64,000 nucleotides of DNA from an uncultured Muribaculaceae bacterium (GCA_910579995.1 CAJTWH010000005.1:1-64000), one strand, 5' to 3'; shown: positions 49,172 to 57,121, counted from the first letter of the stretch. The notes: generated by a model from the letters alone, not told the origin. Numbers and translations: made by a program.

Positions 49172-51910
49172 TTAGATATTACTCCAATTCTCACCAAGGG
49201 TAAACAGTTTTTTTACAGATTCAGTATCTGAATCAACTTGTTTATTTGAAGTAACCCCCATGTAAAATGAGGCGCGAGATAGTCCGATATAAAGATACTT
49301 GTCAATAAGCAATGTGTTGGTGATGTTTTGGATATCATGGAAAAACACAACTTCAAACTCCATACCTTTAACCATGTCTATGGGAAAAAGGCGAATAGTA
49401 TCTTTACGAGCCTCAATCAAGCCATTGCTACAATCAATTACTTCAAGACCCTCGTTCTCCAATTCTTCATACATGTCCTCTCTCAGTTTTTGAATCTGCT
49501 CAGGCGAGGAAACGAATACAGCGATTGACGGAACTTTTTTATAAGCTCTTTTAACTTCTATGATACGGTCAACAATCCATTGAGCTTTTCTTTCTGAATT
49601 ATCAGATTCAAACCAAAGAGGTTTGGGAACATCAGTGCAATCTTCCATCAACCCCCTATATGGAGCGAGTTTTCCTATAGTAGTTTTGTAAAGGTGTTTT
49701 GCTAAGTTTAGCAACTTTGGACTCTGTCGGTAAGAGACTGCGAGTTCACAGATATCTATTTTTGTGAATAAATATGGACTTTTAAGCGATTTCCAATCCG
49801 TAATGCCTTGTTCATTCAAACATTGCATAATGTCTCCTGAAAGAGTAATGCAATTTATATCCGGATGCTTAAGTGAAGAAATCGCATAGTAATCGTATAA
49901 AGAGTAGTCTGTAGCCTCGTCCACTCCAATAATTGGGCGTATAACATTCCTGTAGGCTTGAACATACTTATGTTTCAAATCAGAAAAGCGGGAAGGATAA
50001 ATCTTTCTGAATATAAGTATGAGGTTGTTTATTGCACCCATCAGCAATGCCTGCTCTTGCTGATGTAATGGCCTGTTCTTATTGTCTTTGACAATTGTTT
50101 CAAGAGTCGATAAGTCCCAATCTTCAGATTCTGTTTTTAACGCCTCTGCTCTAAAGCGCTTGTATGAGCTTGATATTTGTCCGAAAAGGAAATTTTCTAT
50201 GTTCTTTACAGGAATGAAATTTTGGTAAAAGTAGGCGTAGGTTGATAGCTTCTCAAGGTCACCCTCAGAGAAGAGATCTTGTATAAGATTGTATATTTGA
50301 GACTGTCGTGGTGTTAATGACTCCTTTGAGTCAATTTTCATAACAGATAATTTACGAACAATATTTCGAATGAAGCTATTGAGTCTGTTTTCACGTGATT
50401 GGGTTGCATAGTCTACCATAGCTTCTTCAGACTCTTCAATATCGGAGTTCTCCTCCTCATTTATTTCCCATGAAGCAACTATCTTTAGAAGTTTGTTATA
50501 GGTATCTTCATCAGATTGCAGGCGATGGAAAATACTTAGCGAAATATGTTTCAGCAGAGCAGTGTATTCTTCTACAACTTGCTGAACGGACATTGTTCCC
50601 TTTCCGAATTCCTCTTTGCGAATAGACTGAAGTTTCATAATACCACGAATCAAATCCGTGAAGTTTTGCGAATCTTTTATTTCATCACAAGTCTTCACAA
50701 TTAGTCCTGCTGCAAATTTCCACTTAAATATGGATGAATCAAGTGTGGCAACTTTGGCAATACGAGATATAAGTGTTTTTAATAAGAAACTTTCAAATGT
50801 CGTGGCAAGTTTAAGATTTTTCCCCTTGAAAATCCGAGTATGAGCCAGAAGTGATTTCTTGACGTCAAAAGGATTATCTTTGCCAAATAATTGGTATTCA
50901 TCACGCAAAATATTTCGAAGATGTTCTGCCCAAACAACTGTGTTTGAATCGTCCGAGAGTAAACCCTCGTATATCATGTTGCTGCGGAGATATTTGCAAA
51001 GTAAAGGGGTAGGAGAAAAGAATATCCAGTTCTTTCTCTCTTGGTTGATGATTTCAAACTGAGTCGGAGTCAGTTCGGGTAGGCAGTTATATACGCGTTG
51101 GGCGTTTATATCTTTGGGCGAAATGAGATACTTAAGACGTTGTATAAGAGTGGTGGTTTTGCCGGTCCCCGGACCTCCGTCAATAACTTCTGTTACATTA
51201 TCAAAAGCATGTGCGAATTTTGCCTTTTCTTGTTCCTCGTCAAGAATAGGATTATTACGTAATTCTGCCTGTTCACGGATAAACCTATATGCTTCTTGAG
51301 ATACTTCTTCTTGATGTAAAAGCTCTTCTTGTAGAAGTTTTAGCGTTTCCTGTGGAATTTCTGATATCTCTTCTTCTTTTAATTCTTCAATGCTTGGAAA
51401 GACATTGGGTGTGTTATTTATTGAATTCTGGCGTTTGGTTTCTTCTTTTGCTTTTTTATAAGCGTCAAGTAAATCGCGAAGTCGGGTTGTTATATATTTA
51501 CCAAGTTGAACGGATCCAATCTTAAGAGGGCCGAAGAAATCAGTACCCCATATATAATTGGAGAGAAAATCGTAAGTTAGGTTACCGACTTTTACGTTAG
51601 TACCAAATTGACGTAACAATGCACTTCCAATTGGGTGGTTTTTAGTAATTACTACAGAGCCCTTTCCATACTCTTGCAGGGTATGGATAGTTCCGTTGGA
51701 GGCTGTATCCCGAAATTCTCCGGTGATATCACGAATTATACGGTAATTACCCCTTTGTTCATAGTTAACAATCCAAACTTTCTTGCTAAGTCCATTGTAT
51801 ACAATTTGGCCGCCTCCGATAGGTCTGTTAAATGTGTGGGCTTGTTCCTCTGCTTTTCGACGAGCGTCAATAAGACGAGCGATTTTTACGAGTTCTTTTT
51901 GAATAGTCAT
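49172..51910 (-). CDS. HelD-like SF1 helicase with a Gre-factor-like N-terminal segment
   Basis: This 912-aa ATPase has Walker A DGGPGTGKTTT (245-252), about 410 intervening residues, motif II VDEATDYS (664), motif III TLSGDIMQ, motif IV AVSYRQS, motif V MVKGMEFEVVFF and motif VI YIGLSRAS. DEAT replaces the usual DE-x-Q. The N-terminal 240 residues include coiled-coil-like helices and a block at 84-109 (SVVITKNHPIGSALL then GTNVKV) that resembles the C-terminal domain of GreA/GreB. A Gre-like part, split ATPase and VDEAxDYS motif are what RNA-polymerase-recycling HelD proteins show, so a role on stalled transcription complexes is likely. The start ATG at 51910 is preferred over a TTG at 51919. 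Base composition is AT-rich. Confidence 0.78.
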   Translation of the reverse strand: MTIQKELVKIARLIDARRKAEEQAHTFNRPIGGGQIVYNGLSKKVWIVNYEQRGNYRIIRDITGEFRDTASNGTIHTLQEYGKGSVVITKNHPIGSALLRQFGTNVKVGNLTYDFLSNYIWGTDFFGPLKIGSVQLGKYITTRLRDLLDAYKKAKEETKRQNSINNTPNVFPSIEELKEEEISEIPQETLKLLQEELLHQEEVSQEAYRFIREQAELRNNPILDEEQEKAKFAHAFDNVTEVIDGGPGTGKTTTLIQRLKYLISPKDINAQRVYNCLPELTPTQFEIINQERKNWIFFSPTPLLCKYLRSNMIYEGLLSDDSNTVVWAEHLRNILRDEYQLFGKDNPFDVKKSLLAHTRIFKGKNLKLATTFESFLLKTLISRIAKVATLDSSIFKWKFAAGLIVKTCDEIKDSQNFTDLIRGIMKLQSIRKEEFGKGTMSVQQVVEEYTALLKHISLSIFHRLQSDEDTYNKLLKIVASWEINEEENSDIEESEEAMVDYATQSRENRLNSFIRNIVRKLSVMKIDSKESLTPRQSQIYNLIQDLFSEGDLEKLSTYAYFYQNFIPVKNIENFLFGQISSSYKRFRAEALKTESEDWDLSTLETIVKDNKNRPLHQQEQALLMGAINNLILIFRKIYPSRFSDLKHKYVQAYRNVIRPIIGVDEATDYSLYDYYAISSLKHPDINCITLSGDIMQCLNEQGITDWKSLKSPYLFTKIDICELAVSYRQSPKLLNLAKHLYKTTIGKLAPYRGLMEDCTDVPKPLWFESDNSERKAQWIVDRIIEVKRAYKKVPSIAVFVSSPEQIQKLREDMYEELENEGLEVIDCSNGLIEARKDTIRLFPIDMVKGMEFEVVFFHDIQNITNTLLIDKYLYIGLSRASFYMGVTSNKQVDSDTESVKKLFTLGENWSNI

Positions 51911-51923
51911 GTATTTCAATTAA

Positions 51924-52070
51924 TTAGTCAAAGTTATTTATGAAATCTACATCTTCCTTTTCAATGAAGAAGTTTATAAGCTCTCCTGTATTTTCATGAA
52001 AGGTGGTGTCGACCCACATATCATGTTCGGTGTCGCCGTTGTAAGTGTCTAAATCGTCGAAATCGCCCAT
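51924..52070 (-). CDS. 48-aa acidic microprotein
   Basis: A 48-codon frame begins MGDFDDLDTYNGDTEHDMWVD and ends EKEDVDFINNFD, with 15 acidic and very few basic residues. It fits exactly between the 71-aa gene (2-bp gap) and the helicase gene (13-bp gap), which argues that it is real despite its length. No family is recognised. A strongly acidic microprotein next to a helicase could be a regulator, a nucleic-acid mimic or an assembly partner; this is inference. Confidence 0.6.
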   Translation of the reverse strand: MGDFDDLDTYNGDTEHDMWVDTTFHENTGELINFFIEKEDVDFINNFD

Positions 52071-52072
52071 AT

Positions 52073-52288
52073 TTAGTCGTAGTTATCGTTGTCATAATAC
52101 GATGAATGGTCATCTTCGGGGTCGAAATCTGAAAAATCATAATTTTGAGGTGGTGAATATTCCTCTTTATATGTATCTTCTTCTAACAGATTTCCCCAAT
52201 AATTCCTCCGTGGCTTATGATATGTGGGGTGACCATCGGGTTCGGGCATTCGTGCTGAAGTGTAATATCCTTTGGAATGCTTCTTCAT
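52073..52288 (-). CDS. 71-aa protein with acidic Asp/Tyr-rich tail, first gene of the helicase cassette
   Basis: This small protein starts MKKHSKGYYTSARMPEPDG, has a basic PTYHKPRRNYWGN centre and ends in an acidic Asp/Tyr-rich tail (SDFDPEDDHSSYYDNDNYD). The ATG at 52288 is used because a near-perfect promoter ends 49 bp upstream; a longer frame would cross the promoter. It is followed after 2 bp by the 48-aa gene. The N-terminal region and the tail have no recognised homologue. Confidence 0.65.
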   Translation of the reverse strand: MKKHSKGYYTSARMPEPDGHPTYHKPRRNYWGNLLEEDTYKEEYSPPQNYDFSDFDPEDDHSSYYDNDNYD

Positions 52289-52353
52289 GGTATTTATAGG
52301 GGAGATTGTTTGTTTTTTTATGGTATTAGTAGACTGCAAAGTTAACTATTTTT
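52286..52353 (-). repeat. Leader/promoter repeat, functional copy
   Basis: About 68 bp covering the promoter -7 region, leader and ATG of the 71-aa gene are repeated at 52991-53058 with high identity, including the words AGTAGACTGCAAA and GTTAACTATTT. In this copy the start codon is intact. Confidence 0.8.
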
Positions 52354-52369
52354 TTGAAACTTGTGCAAT
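52337..52369 (-). promoter_or_regulatory. Promoter of the helicase/microprotein cassette
   Basis: On the minus strand ATTG (52369-52366), a 21-bp spacer and TAACTTTG (52344-52337) fit the Bacteroidetes consensus with one -33 mismatch, leaving a leader of about 40 nt before the 71-aa gene. Confidence 0.7.
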
Positions 52370-52472
52370 CTGTGGCAAAATAATTTTCAAACAATTGGGA
52401 AATGGAGTATGCGTAAGTTGAATAAGAAAGAACACATTTTACAGCGACAGAGATTGTAGTCAGTAAATATAA

Positions 52473-52515
52473 AAGCAGGAGGTAAAGCTCTCTGATAAGC
52501 TTTTACCTCCTGCTT
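52473..52515 (-). terminator. Terminator after the two-helix membrane protein gene
   Basis: A 14-bp stem (52473-52486 with 52502-52515) with a short inner extension is followed on the minus strand by TTTATATTTA. It lies 7 bp from the stop of the 91-aa gene. Confidence 0.8.
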
Positions 52516-52521
52516 GATTGT

Positions 52522-52797
52522 TTAGTCCTTGTGGCTCTTGCGGTACTTTTGGCAAGCGTCTACTATAACTGCGAGCGCGAAGTTGAAAAATCCGAAAGTG
52601 ATTCCGCTTGCGATATATATAACTACAAGCTCTCGATTGATGGTAGCGTAATATCCGTTAAATTTGTAAGTGAAAGATTCTGAGCAAACGAATCCACAGA
52701 TGATAGAGGCAATACCAAGTATCACGAGCAAGATTGATAAGAAGCACATGTTGGATTTTGGATTTTGCGTCACATCTATTTTTTGAATGGTATTCAT
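52522..52797 (-). CDS. Small two-helix membrane protein
   Basis: This 91-aa protein has two clear hydrophobic helices (about 18-40, CFLSILLVILGIASIICGFVC, and about 57-80, IYIASGITFGFFNFALAVIV) joined by a short polar loop, and a basic C-terminus CQKYRKSHKD. No family is recognised. It stands alone with its own terminator; the helicase-type leader repeat lies about 200 bp upstream. Confidence 0.7.
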   Translation of the reverse strand: MNTIQKIDVTQNPKSNMCFLSILLVILGIASIICGFVCSESFTYKFNGYYATINRELVVIYIASGITFGFFNFALAVIVDACQKYRKSHKD

Positions 52798-52990
52798 AAT
52801 GTGGAATTTTTAGTTGTGTGGCAATATTGCCTTTTGGTGTGGGCTTATTTTCTCTCTTTATTTCGTCCCTATTGTTTGGCATATCGCTTTAAAAGCGATT
52901 GCCATAGAGCTAATTGCATGCTGCCTTTAGGCCAAATTAGAAATCTTTTTCCGAGTACCGCCCAAACACTATTATTGTCAGTACGATATT

Positions 52991-53058
52991 CCTGGTAGCT
53001 ATAGGGATGATTTTTTGTTTTTTATTGTATTAGTAGACTGCAAAAAGTTAACTATTTT
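52991..53058 (-). repeat. Leader/promoter repeat, copy with destroyed start codon
   Basis: This stretch repeats the promoter -7 region and leader of the 71-aa gene, but the -7 box is lengthened to TAACTTTTTG and the CCATG at the start codon reads CCAGG. Downstream sequence does not resemble the 71-aa gene. It looks like the remnant of a duplicated or replaced gene start. Confidence 0.75.
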
Positions 53059-53063
53059 AGAAT

Positions 53064-53096
53064 GAATAGAGCGAGAGCTTAAATCTCGCTCTATTC
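53064..53096 (-). terminator. Hairpin downstream of the 255-aa lipoprotein gene
   Basis: A 13-bp perfect stem GAATAGAGCGAGA/TCTCGCTCTATTC (53064-53076 with 53084-53096) with a 7-nt loop lies 55 bp past the stop. The following minus-strand sequence is AT-rich but not a clean T-run. Confidence 0.65.
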
Positions 53097-53150
53097 CAAA
53101 TTCTATCGATTGTCAAATTTGTATTTTGCCTTATTTTTGTTACACTCGAT

Positions 53151-53918
53151 TTAATTCACTTTTTTTTCAGATAGAGAATTACCAAGCGTTAGGAAGCTGT
53201 TAAAACTCAAATCATAGATGTTTACGATACCACTCCCGTCAACTTTTTGGGTGTATGTAAGCCCATTCCTATGAATATAGTACATCATGTACTCATTAAA
53301 GCGTTCTTTCTTATAATTATCTCTTATACTATAGTGTTGGGCCGTGTATTCTGAAATAAAATTCACATACTCTGTATAATCTGTTGGCTTTGCCAATATC
53401 ATACCGCTATGCCATTGCTTCCCAACGATTGATGCAGGAGCATTTTCATTTGACAGTGATAACACAAGGTTAATGTATTCCTTATCAAAGCCATTAAATA
53501 ATGTTATTTGCCCCGATAATTTAATCTGATTGTTATCAATAGAAACATCAATCGGATCGTTATATTTCAAATATTGATTTTTTAATATAACTTGATTGTC
53601 CACTAAGGTATATGTGCCTGCCCCCATAATCCTATCGTTAAGACAAAGCGAATACTCATTTGTTCCGTCAAAATAGATGAAATATAAATTTTTATCATCT
53701 CCAAGAGTCCATACACCCATTAACTGTCTTGCAGTTAAAGTCGGAATTGGCTTATGTGCTCCGGGTTCTTGGGGTTCATCATTGTCATCACTTCCGCATG
53801 AAGATAATGTCAATGATACAATTAATGCCGTTAAGAAAGATAGTATGCCTTGAAAGGAAATACATTTGGCAGTTGTCAAGAGTGGTGGAGGTTTAATTCC
53901 AAAAAGCTTTTTTACCAT
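53151..53918 (-). CDS. Lipoprotein of unknown function behind a structured leader
   Basis: This 255-aa protein has an unusually long polar N-terminus (MVKKLFGIKPPPLLTTAKC) before a hydrophobic core and lipobox SLTLSSCGSDD (Cys at about 41). The mature part is beta-rich with lipocalin-like spacing (MGVWTLGDDKNLYFIYFDGTNEYSL) but no catalytic motif. The codons for KPPPLL contain CCACCAC, which is complementary to a block in the upstream leader, so the first codons may take part in RNA structure. AT-rich composition differs from the flanking operons. Confidence 0.75.
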   Translation of the reverse strand: MVKKLFGIKPPPLLTTAKCISFQGILSFLTALIVSLTLSSCGSDDNDEPQEPGAHKPIPTLTARQLMGVWTLGDDKNLYFIYFDGTNEYSLCLNDRIMGAGTYTLVDNQVILKNQYLKYNDPIDVSIDNNQIKLSGQITLFNGFDKEYINLVLSLSNENAPASIVGKQWHSGMILAKPTDYTEYVNFISEYTAQHYSIRDNYKKERFNEYMMYYIHRNGLTYTQKVDGSGIVNIYDLSFNSFLTLGNSLSEKKVN

Positions 53919-53962
53919 TTGGTGTTTATTTGTGGTTATGTTGCAATATTGCCGATGTTATT

Positions 53963-54202
53963 GCCACCACAAAAAAGTAGTGGTGGGCTTTCGCTTCCTG
54001 TATAGTTCAGAGGTACTGCCATACCCACACAACATACAAGGCTAAGCCCACCACGACCATGCCTTGAAGGCATGGCCAAACGGTGAGCGTTTAGCGCATT
54101 GTTCTCGTTGTGTTTTGAAAATTGGCAGTTTTCTGAACCGAGCACAATAGCATTAAACGCTATTTTTTTCTACAAGATGTCTGAATACAGCCGTGCTGTA
54201 TC
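53963..54202 (-). ncRNA. Candidate structured RNA or regulatory leader
   Basis: Three collinear helices join the two sides: 54005-54010 with 54133-54138, 54015-54020 with 54124-54129, and 54027-54033 with 54107-54113 (19 bp in all). An 11-bp stem 53980-53990 with 54044-54054 crosses them, so it is a pseudoknot or an alternative fold. An 8-bp hairpin lies at 54057-54075 and another at 54146-54164. On the minus strand the 11-bp stem is followed by TAC-TTTTTT (53971-53979), terminator-like. CCACCAC in that stem can instead pair with GTGGTGG at 53964-53970. A consensus promoter precedes it. Not matched to any RNA family I know. Confidence 0.62.
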
Positions 54203-54208
54203 CGCTTG

Positions 54209-54240
54209 CAAATTTAGGTGATAGTTTTGATTGTTGCAAA
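54209..54240 (-). promoter_or_regulatory. Promoter of the structured RNA / lipoprotein leader
   Basis: On the minus strand TTTG (54240-54237), a 20-bp spacer and TAAATTTG (54216-54209) match the Bacteroidetes consensus perfectly. The nearest coding start downstream is 290 bp away, so the transcript has a long structured 5' part or ends as a small RNA. Confidence 0.82.
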
Positions 54241-54272
54241 TTTTTATGAAAAAACTTGAATAATTTTGCACA

Positions 54273-54306
54273 AAAAAAGTCAACAGCCGCGGCTGTTGAC
54301 TTTTTT
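54273..54306. terminator. Bidirectional terminator after the M16 peptidase gene
   Basis: A 16-bp inverted repeat (54273-54288 with 54291-54306) consists of a GC-rich core flanked by A6 and T6, giving a T-run on both strands. Confidence 0.93.
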
Positions 54307-54325
54307 GTGGTTTGGGGATGTGGGT

Positions 54326-57121
54326 TTATTTTGCTCTCATTATGATTGAGGCTTTGTTGGCGGGGAGGATGGTGCGGTTTACGAAGTCGGCGACCGATTG
54401 GGCGCTGAGGCGGCCTACGGCGGCGTCGTAGTCATTGTCGAGGTCGATACCATAGAGTGTGTACGACTTCAGTACGTTGAGCCAGTAGGCACCGTCGTTG
54501 CGCGCTTCGGCATGATTGTTGATCAGGAAGTCGCGTATGCCGCTGAGCTGAGCGGCGTCTACGGCCGTCGGGTCAGCAAAGGTAGAGATGGTTGTGTTTA
54601 CTGTGGCGAGCACTTCATCCTCGCTTCCGGGCGTCACCTTGATGTAGGTAGGCATGAGCAGCTGCGGGCCGTCGACGGGGTTTATGCCGGGGTTGACGGC
54701 GGCATGCGTGCGCACCGAGTAGGTGAGACCGCGGTCTTCGCGCAGGTCGGCGAGCAGCTTTGTGCGCAGGAGTTGGCCGAAAGCATTGGCGGCGATGAGA
54801 TTGTCGAGGTCGTAGGTGGCGTTGCCGCTGCGGAAGGCGTAGACGATACCTTGGGCATTCTCCATCTCGCGCGAGAAGTCGATTGCGAAATCGGCGGGAG
54901 TGAAGCGGTAGTTCATGTCTACAGCCTTTTCGCTGCGGCCGTTGCCGGGCAGTGAGGCGATATAGCGGCAGAGCATGGTCTCGAGAGAATCGGTGTTGAA
55001 GTCACCTACAACCATAAAGGTAAAGTCGCTCATGTCGCCGAAGCGCTCGCGGTAGATATTGACGGCCTTGTCGAGGTTGATATTGTCGATATCGGCGGCT
55101 GTCATGCGTCCGGCGAGCGGGTGGCGGCCATAGATGGCAGAGTGAATGGTGTCGCCCATGGCCTGCACGGGGCTGTACTGACGGTGCATTACTTTATTGC
55201 GCTGTGCGTCGATAAAGGTCTTGAAAGCCGCCGAGTCGGGCGCGAAAGCAGTGGCACGCAGGTACATCAGGGCGAAAGCGTCGGCCATGTCGGCAGGCGA
55301 TGTCGAGGCCTCGATACCCTCTTCGTGGTTTGACACCGCCATGCTCACTTTCACCTGCTTGCCCGAGAGAATGCGTCGAATCTCGCCCTGCGATAGCCCG
55401 TTGCAAGGCATTTCGGCCATGAGCTCATTGACGGTGAGCAGCGTGGCTATATCGCTCGGATCATAGTGGAGCGAGATGCCGCCGGGGCTGAAACCGCGGA
55501 TATAGAGCTGACCCGGCTTGGCGTCGCTGTGGCGGGCGAGCACGCGGATTCCGTTGGAGAGAGTATATACCTTTGTGTCGAATCGGCTGAGACTGTCAAC
55601 AGCTGTTATCGACCCGGCGGCGGGTTCGATGTCGATCAGACGGCGGTTGTTGGCGGTGAGATTAAAGGGCGCGTAGTCTTTGGCTTCGGCTTCTTTGAAA
55701 GTCTTTGCAAATGCTGCCGCAACCTCATCGTTGCTTGTCTCCGATACCGGGCGATAGTTGAGCAGCACGGCTCCGCGGCCATTGTTGCCGATAAACCGGG
55801 CGAGATATGCTATTGCAGCGTCAGCACTGATAGTGTCGACAACGGCTACATATTCATCGCATGCAGCCTGAGGCGAAATCAGACGGCCACCGTCGATAAA
55901 ATGACGCGAGCATTGGCGCGCAAGCTGTGAGTTGTTGGCCTGCAGCTGATTTTTCAAGCTCTCTTCGGCTGCCGATTTCATGTCCTCGCGGGCTTTGGCG
56001 ACTTCTTCGGCAGTAAATCCATGACACACGGCGCGCACGATTTCTCCATACCAGAGGGCAAGCGCCTCCTCGGCACGGCCGGCTTTCACCGGACCGCGCA
56101 TGGTGAATGCCTGCTCGGCACCGGCCATGAGATATTTTGTCTGCCCCAGAGCCATGGAGAGGTGAGGGCAGTCGCCACCATCTTCGATAAGGTCGAGGCG
56201 GTTGACGAGCAGGTTGGTTGCCAGCTCTCCTGCGGCCTTGTTGACAGGATTGTCGATGTAGCCGGGCAGGCGGAAATACAGTTGCAGCATTTCAGAGCCC
56301 TGCTCAGGGTCGCTCTCCACAACGGGTATGAACGAGTCGGCCACAGGCACTTCCACGCGCGATATCTTCTGCGACAGCTTCGACTGCTTTGCCGGAATCT
56401 TGCCGAAGAGCTTTTTCAGACGCTTCTCGGTGGATTTCACATCGATGTCGCCGACGATAATTACGGCCTGATTGGCCGGGATATACCATTTCTCGTAGAA
56501 TTTGCGCAATGTCTCGGGCTTGAAGTTCTCCACCACCGACATCAGGCCGATGGGCAGCCGCTCACCGTAGGCGCTGCCGCCGTAGAGCTTCGGAGAGGCG
56601 TTTTCGAGCATACGGTTGGTAGCAGTGCGGCGCTGGCGCCACTCGTTGACAATCACTCCGCGCTCAGCGTCGATTTCGGCGGGGTCGAGGGTAAGGGCGC
56701 ACGACCAGTCGCGCAGAATCAGCATACACGAGTCTACGGTAGATGTGCGGCCTACGGGTACTTTCGAGATGTTGTATACCGTCTCGTCGGTCGATGTATA
56801 GGCGTTGAGGTGGGCTCCGAATTTCACTCCTATTCCCTCAAGATAGGTGATGAGCGAGTTGCCCGGGAAATGCTCTGTACCGTTGAAACACAGGTGTTCG
56901 AGAAAATGGGCGAGACCGCGCTGGTCTTCGTCCTCAAGAACCGAACCGGCGCGCTGGGCGAGGAAGAAGTCGGCCGAACCTGCCGGGTTTTCGTTATGCT
57001 GGATGTAGTAGGTCATACCATTGCCGAGGGTGCCTGTGCATACCTCGTCGCTGATATCCGACGCAAATGCCGTTAGACCGAAGGTCGTGGCGGCGAGAAT
57101 TGAAAGAATTCGTTTTACCAT
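54326..57121 (-). CDS. Exported M16-family zinc peptidase (two-repeat, insulinase-like)
   Basis: This 931-aa protein has signal peptide MVKRILSILAATTFGLTAFA and four M16 domains in one chain, as in pitrilysin-type enzymes. The active N-terminal domain has the inverted zinc motif HFLEH (about 72-76) with the downstream Glu in AERGVIVNEW. The C-terminal half has the non-catalytic partner features (FRSGNATYDLDN, LREDRGLTYSVRTHA). The start at 57121 overlaps the stop of the outer-membrane gene by one base. It is the last gene of the TonB-receptor operon and is expected in the periplasm. Confidence 0.92.
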   Translation of the reverse strand: MVKRILSILAATTFGLTAFASDISDEVCTGTLGNGMTYYIQHNENPAGSADFFLAQRAGSVLEDEDQRGLAHFLEHLCFNGTEHFPGNSLITYLEGIGVKFGAHLNAYTSTDETVYNISKVPVGRTSTVDSCMLILRDWSCALTLDPAEIDAERGVIVNEWRQRRTATNRMLENASPKLYGGSAYGERLPIGLMSVVENFKPETLRKFYEKWYIPANQAVIIVGDIDVKSTEKRLKKLFGKIPAKQSKLSQKISRVEVPVADSFIPVVESDPEQGSEMLQLYFRLPGYIDNPVNKAAGELATNLLVNRLDLIEDGGDCPHLSMALGQTKYLMAGAEQAFTMRGPVKAGRAEEALALWYGEIVRAVCHGFTAEEVAKAREDMKSAAEESLKNQLQANNSQLARQCSRHFIDGGRLISPQAACDEYVAVVDTISADAAIAYLARFIGNNGRGAVLLNYRPVSETSNDEVAAAFAKTFKEAEAKDYAPFNLTANNRRLIDIEPAAGSITAVDSLSRFDTKVYTLSNGIRVLARHSDAKPGQLYIRGFSPGGISLHYDPSDIATLLTVNELMAEMPCNGLSQGEIRRILSGKQVKVSMAVSNHEEGIEASTSPADMADAFALMYLRATAFAPDSAAFKTFIDAQRNKVMHRQYSPVQAMGDTIHSAIYGRHPLAGRMTAADIDNINLDKAVNIYRERFGDMSDFTFMVVGDFNTDSLETMLCRYIASLPGNGRSEKAVDMNYRFTPADFAIDFSREMENAQGIVYAFRSGNATYDLDNLIAANAFGQLLRTKLLADLREDRGLTYSVRTHAAVNPGINPVDGPQLLMPTYIKVTPGSEDEVLATVNTTISTFADPTAVDAAQLSGIRDFLINNHAEARNDGAYWLNVLKSYTLYGIDLDNDYDAAVGRLSAQSVADFVNRTILPANKASIIMRAK

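Larger units (their letters stand above)
52798..53150. other. 353-bp gap: leader-repeat remnant and a hairpin
   Basis: No convincing gene is present. The gap holds the second copy of the helicase-cassette leader (52991-53058), a 9-bp palindrome ATCGCTTT-AAAAGCGAT (52884-52900) and the hairpin downstream of the lipoprotein gene. Confidence 0.7.
53919..54325. other. 407-bp gap: structured RNA region, promoter and terminator
   Basis: This gap contains the M16 terminator, a perfect minus-strand promoter and a highly structured RNA of about 230 nt that runs towards the 255-aa lipoprotein gene. A 69-codon minus-strand frame inside it is judged not to be a gene. Confidence 0.75.

Noticed and set aside
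52658..52882. Minus-strand frame of 74 codons overlapping the 91-aa membrane protein gene
   Set aside because: Most of it overlaps the better-supported two-helix protein in another frame, and it has no recognisable domain.
53980..54054. tRNA-like fold
   Set aside because: The 11-bp closing stem is too long for an acceptor stem, and no T-loop GTTCNANNC, anticodon arm or CCA-type end was found.
53936..54145. Open frame of 69 codons on the minus strand as a small protein
   Set aside because: It lies wholly inside the strongly base-paired RNA region; its residues are explained by the palindromes, and no start context supports translation.
53963..54202. 6S RNA, tmRNA, SRP RNA or RNase P RNA
   Set aside because: None of the sequence signatures that I know for these RNAs is visible, and the crossing helices do not suit a 6S rod; a covariance search is needed to be certain.
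56021..57076. Plus-strand frame of 351 codons opposite the exported M16 peptidase
   Set aside because: Antisense shadow of a clearly recognised gene.
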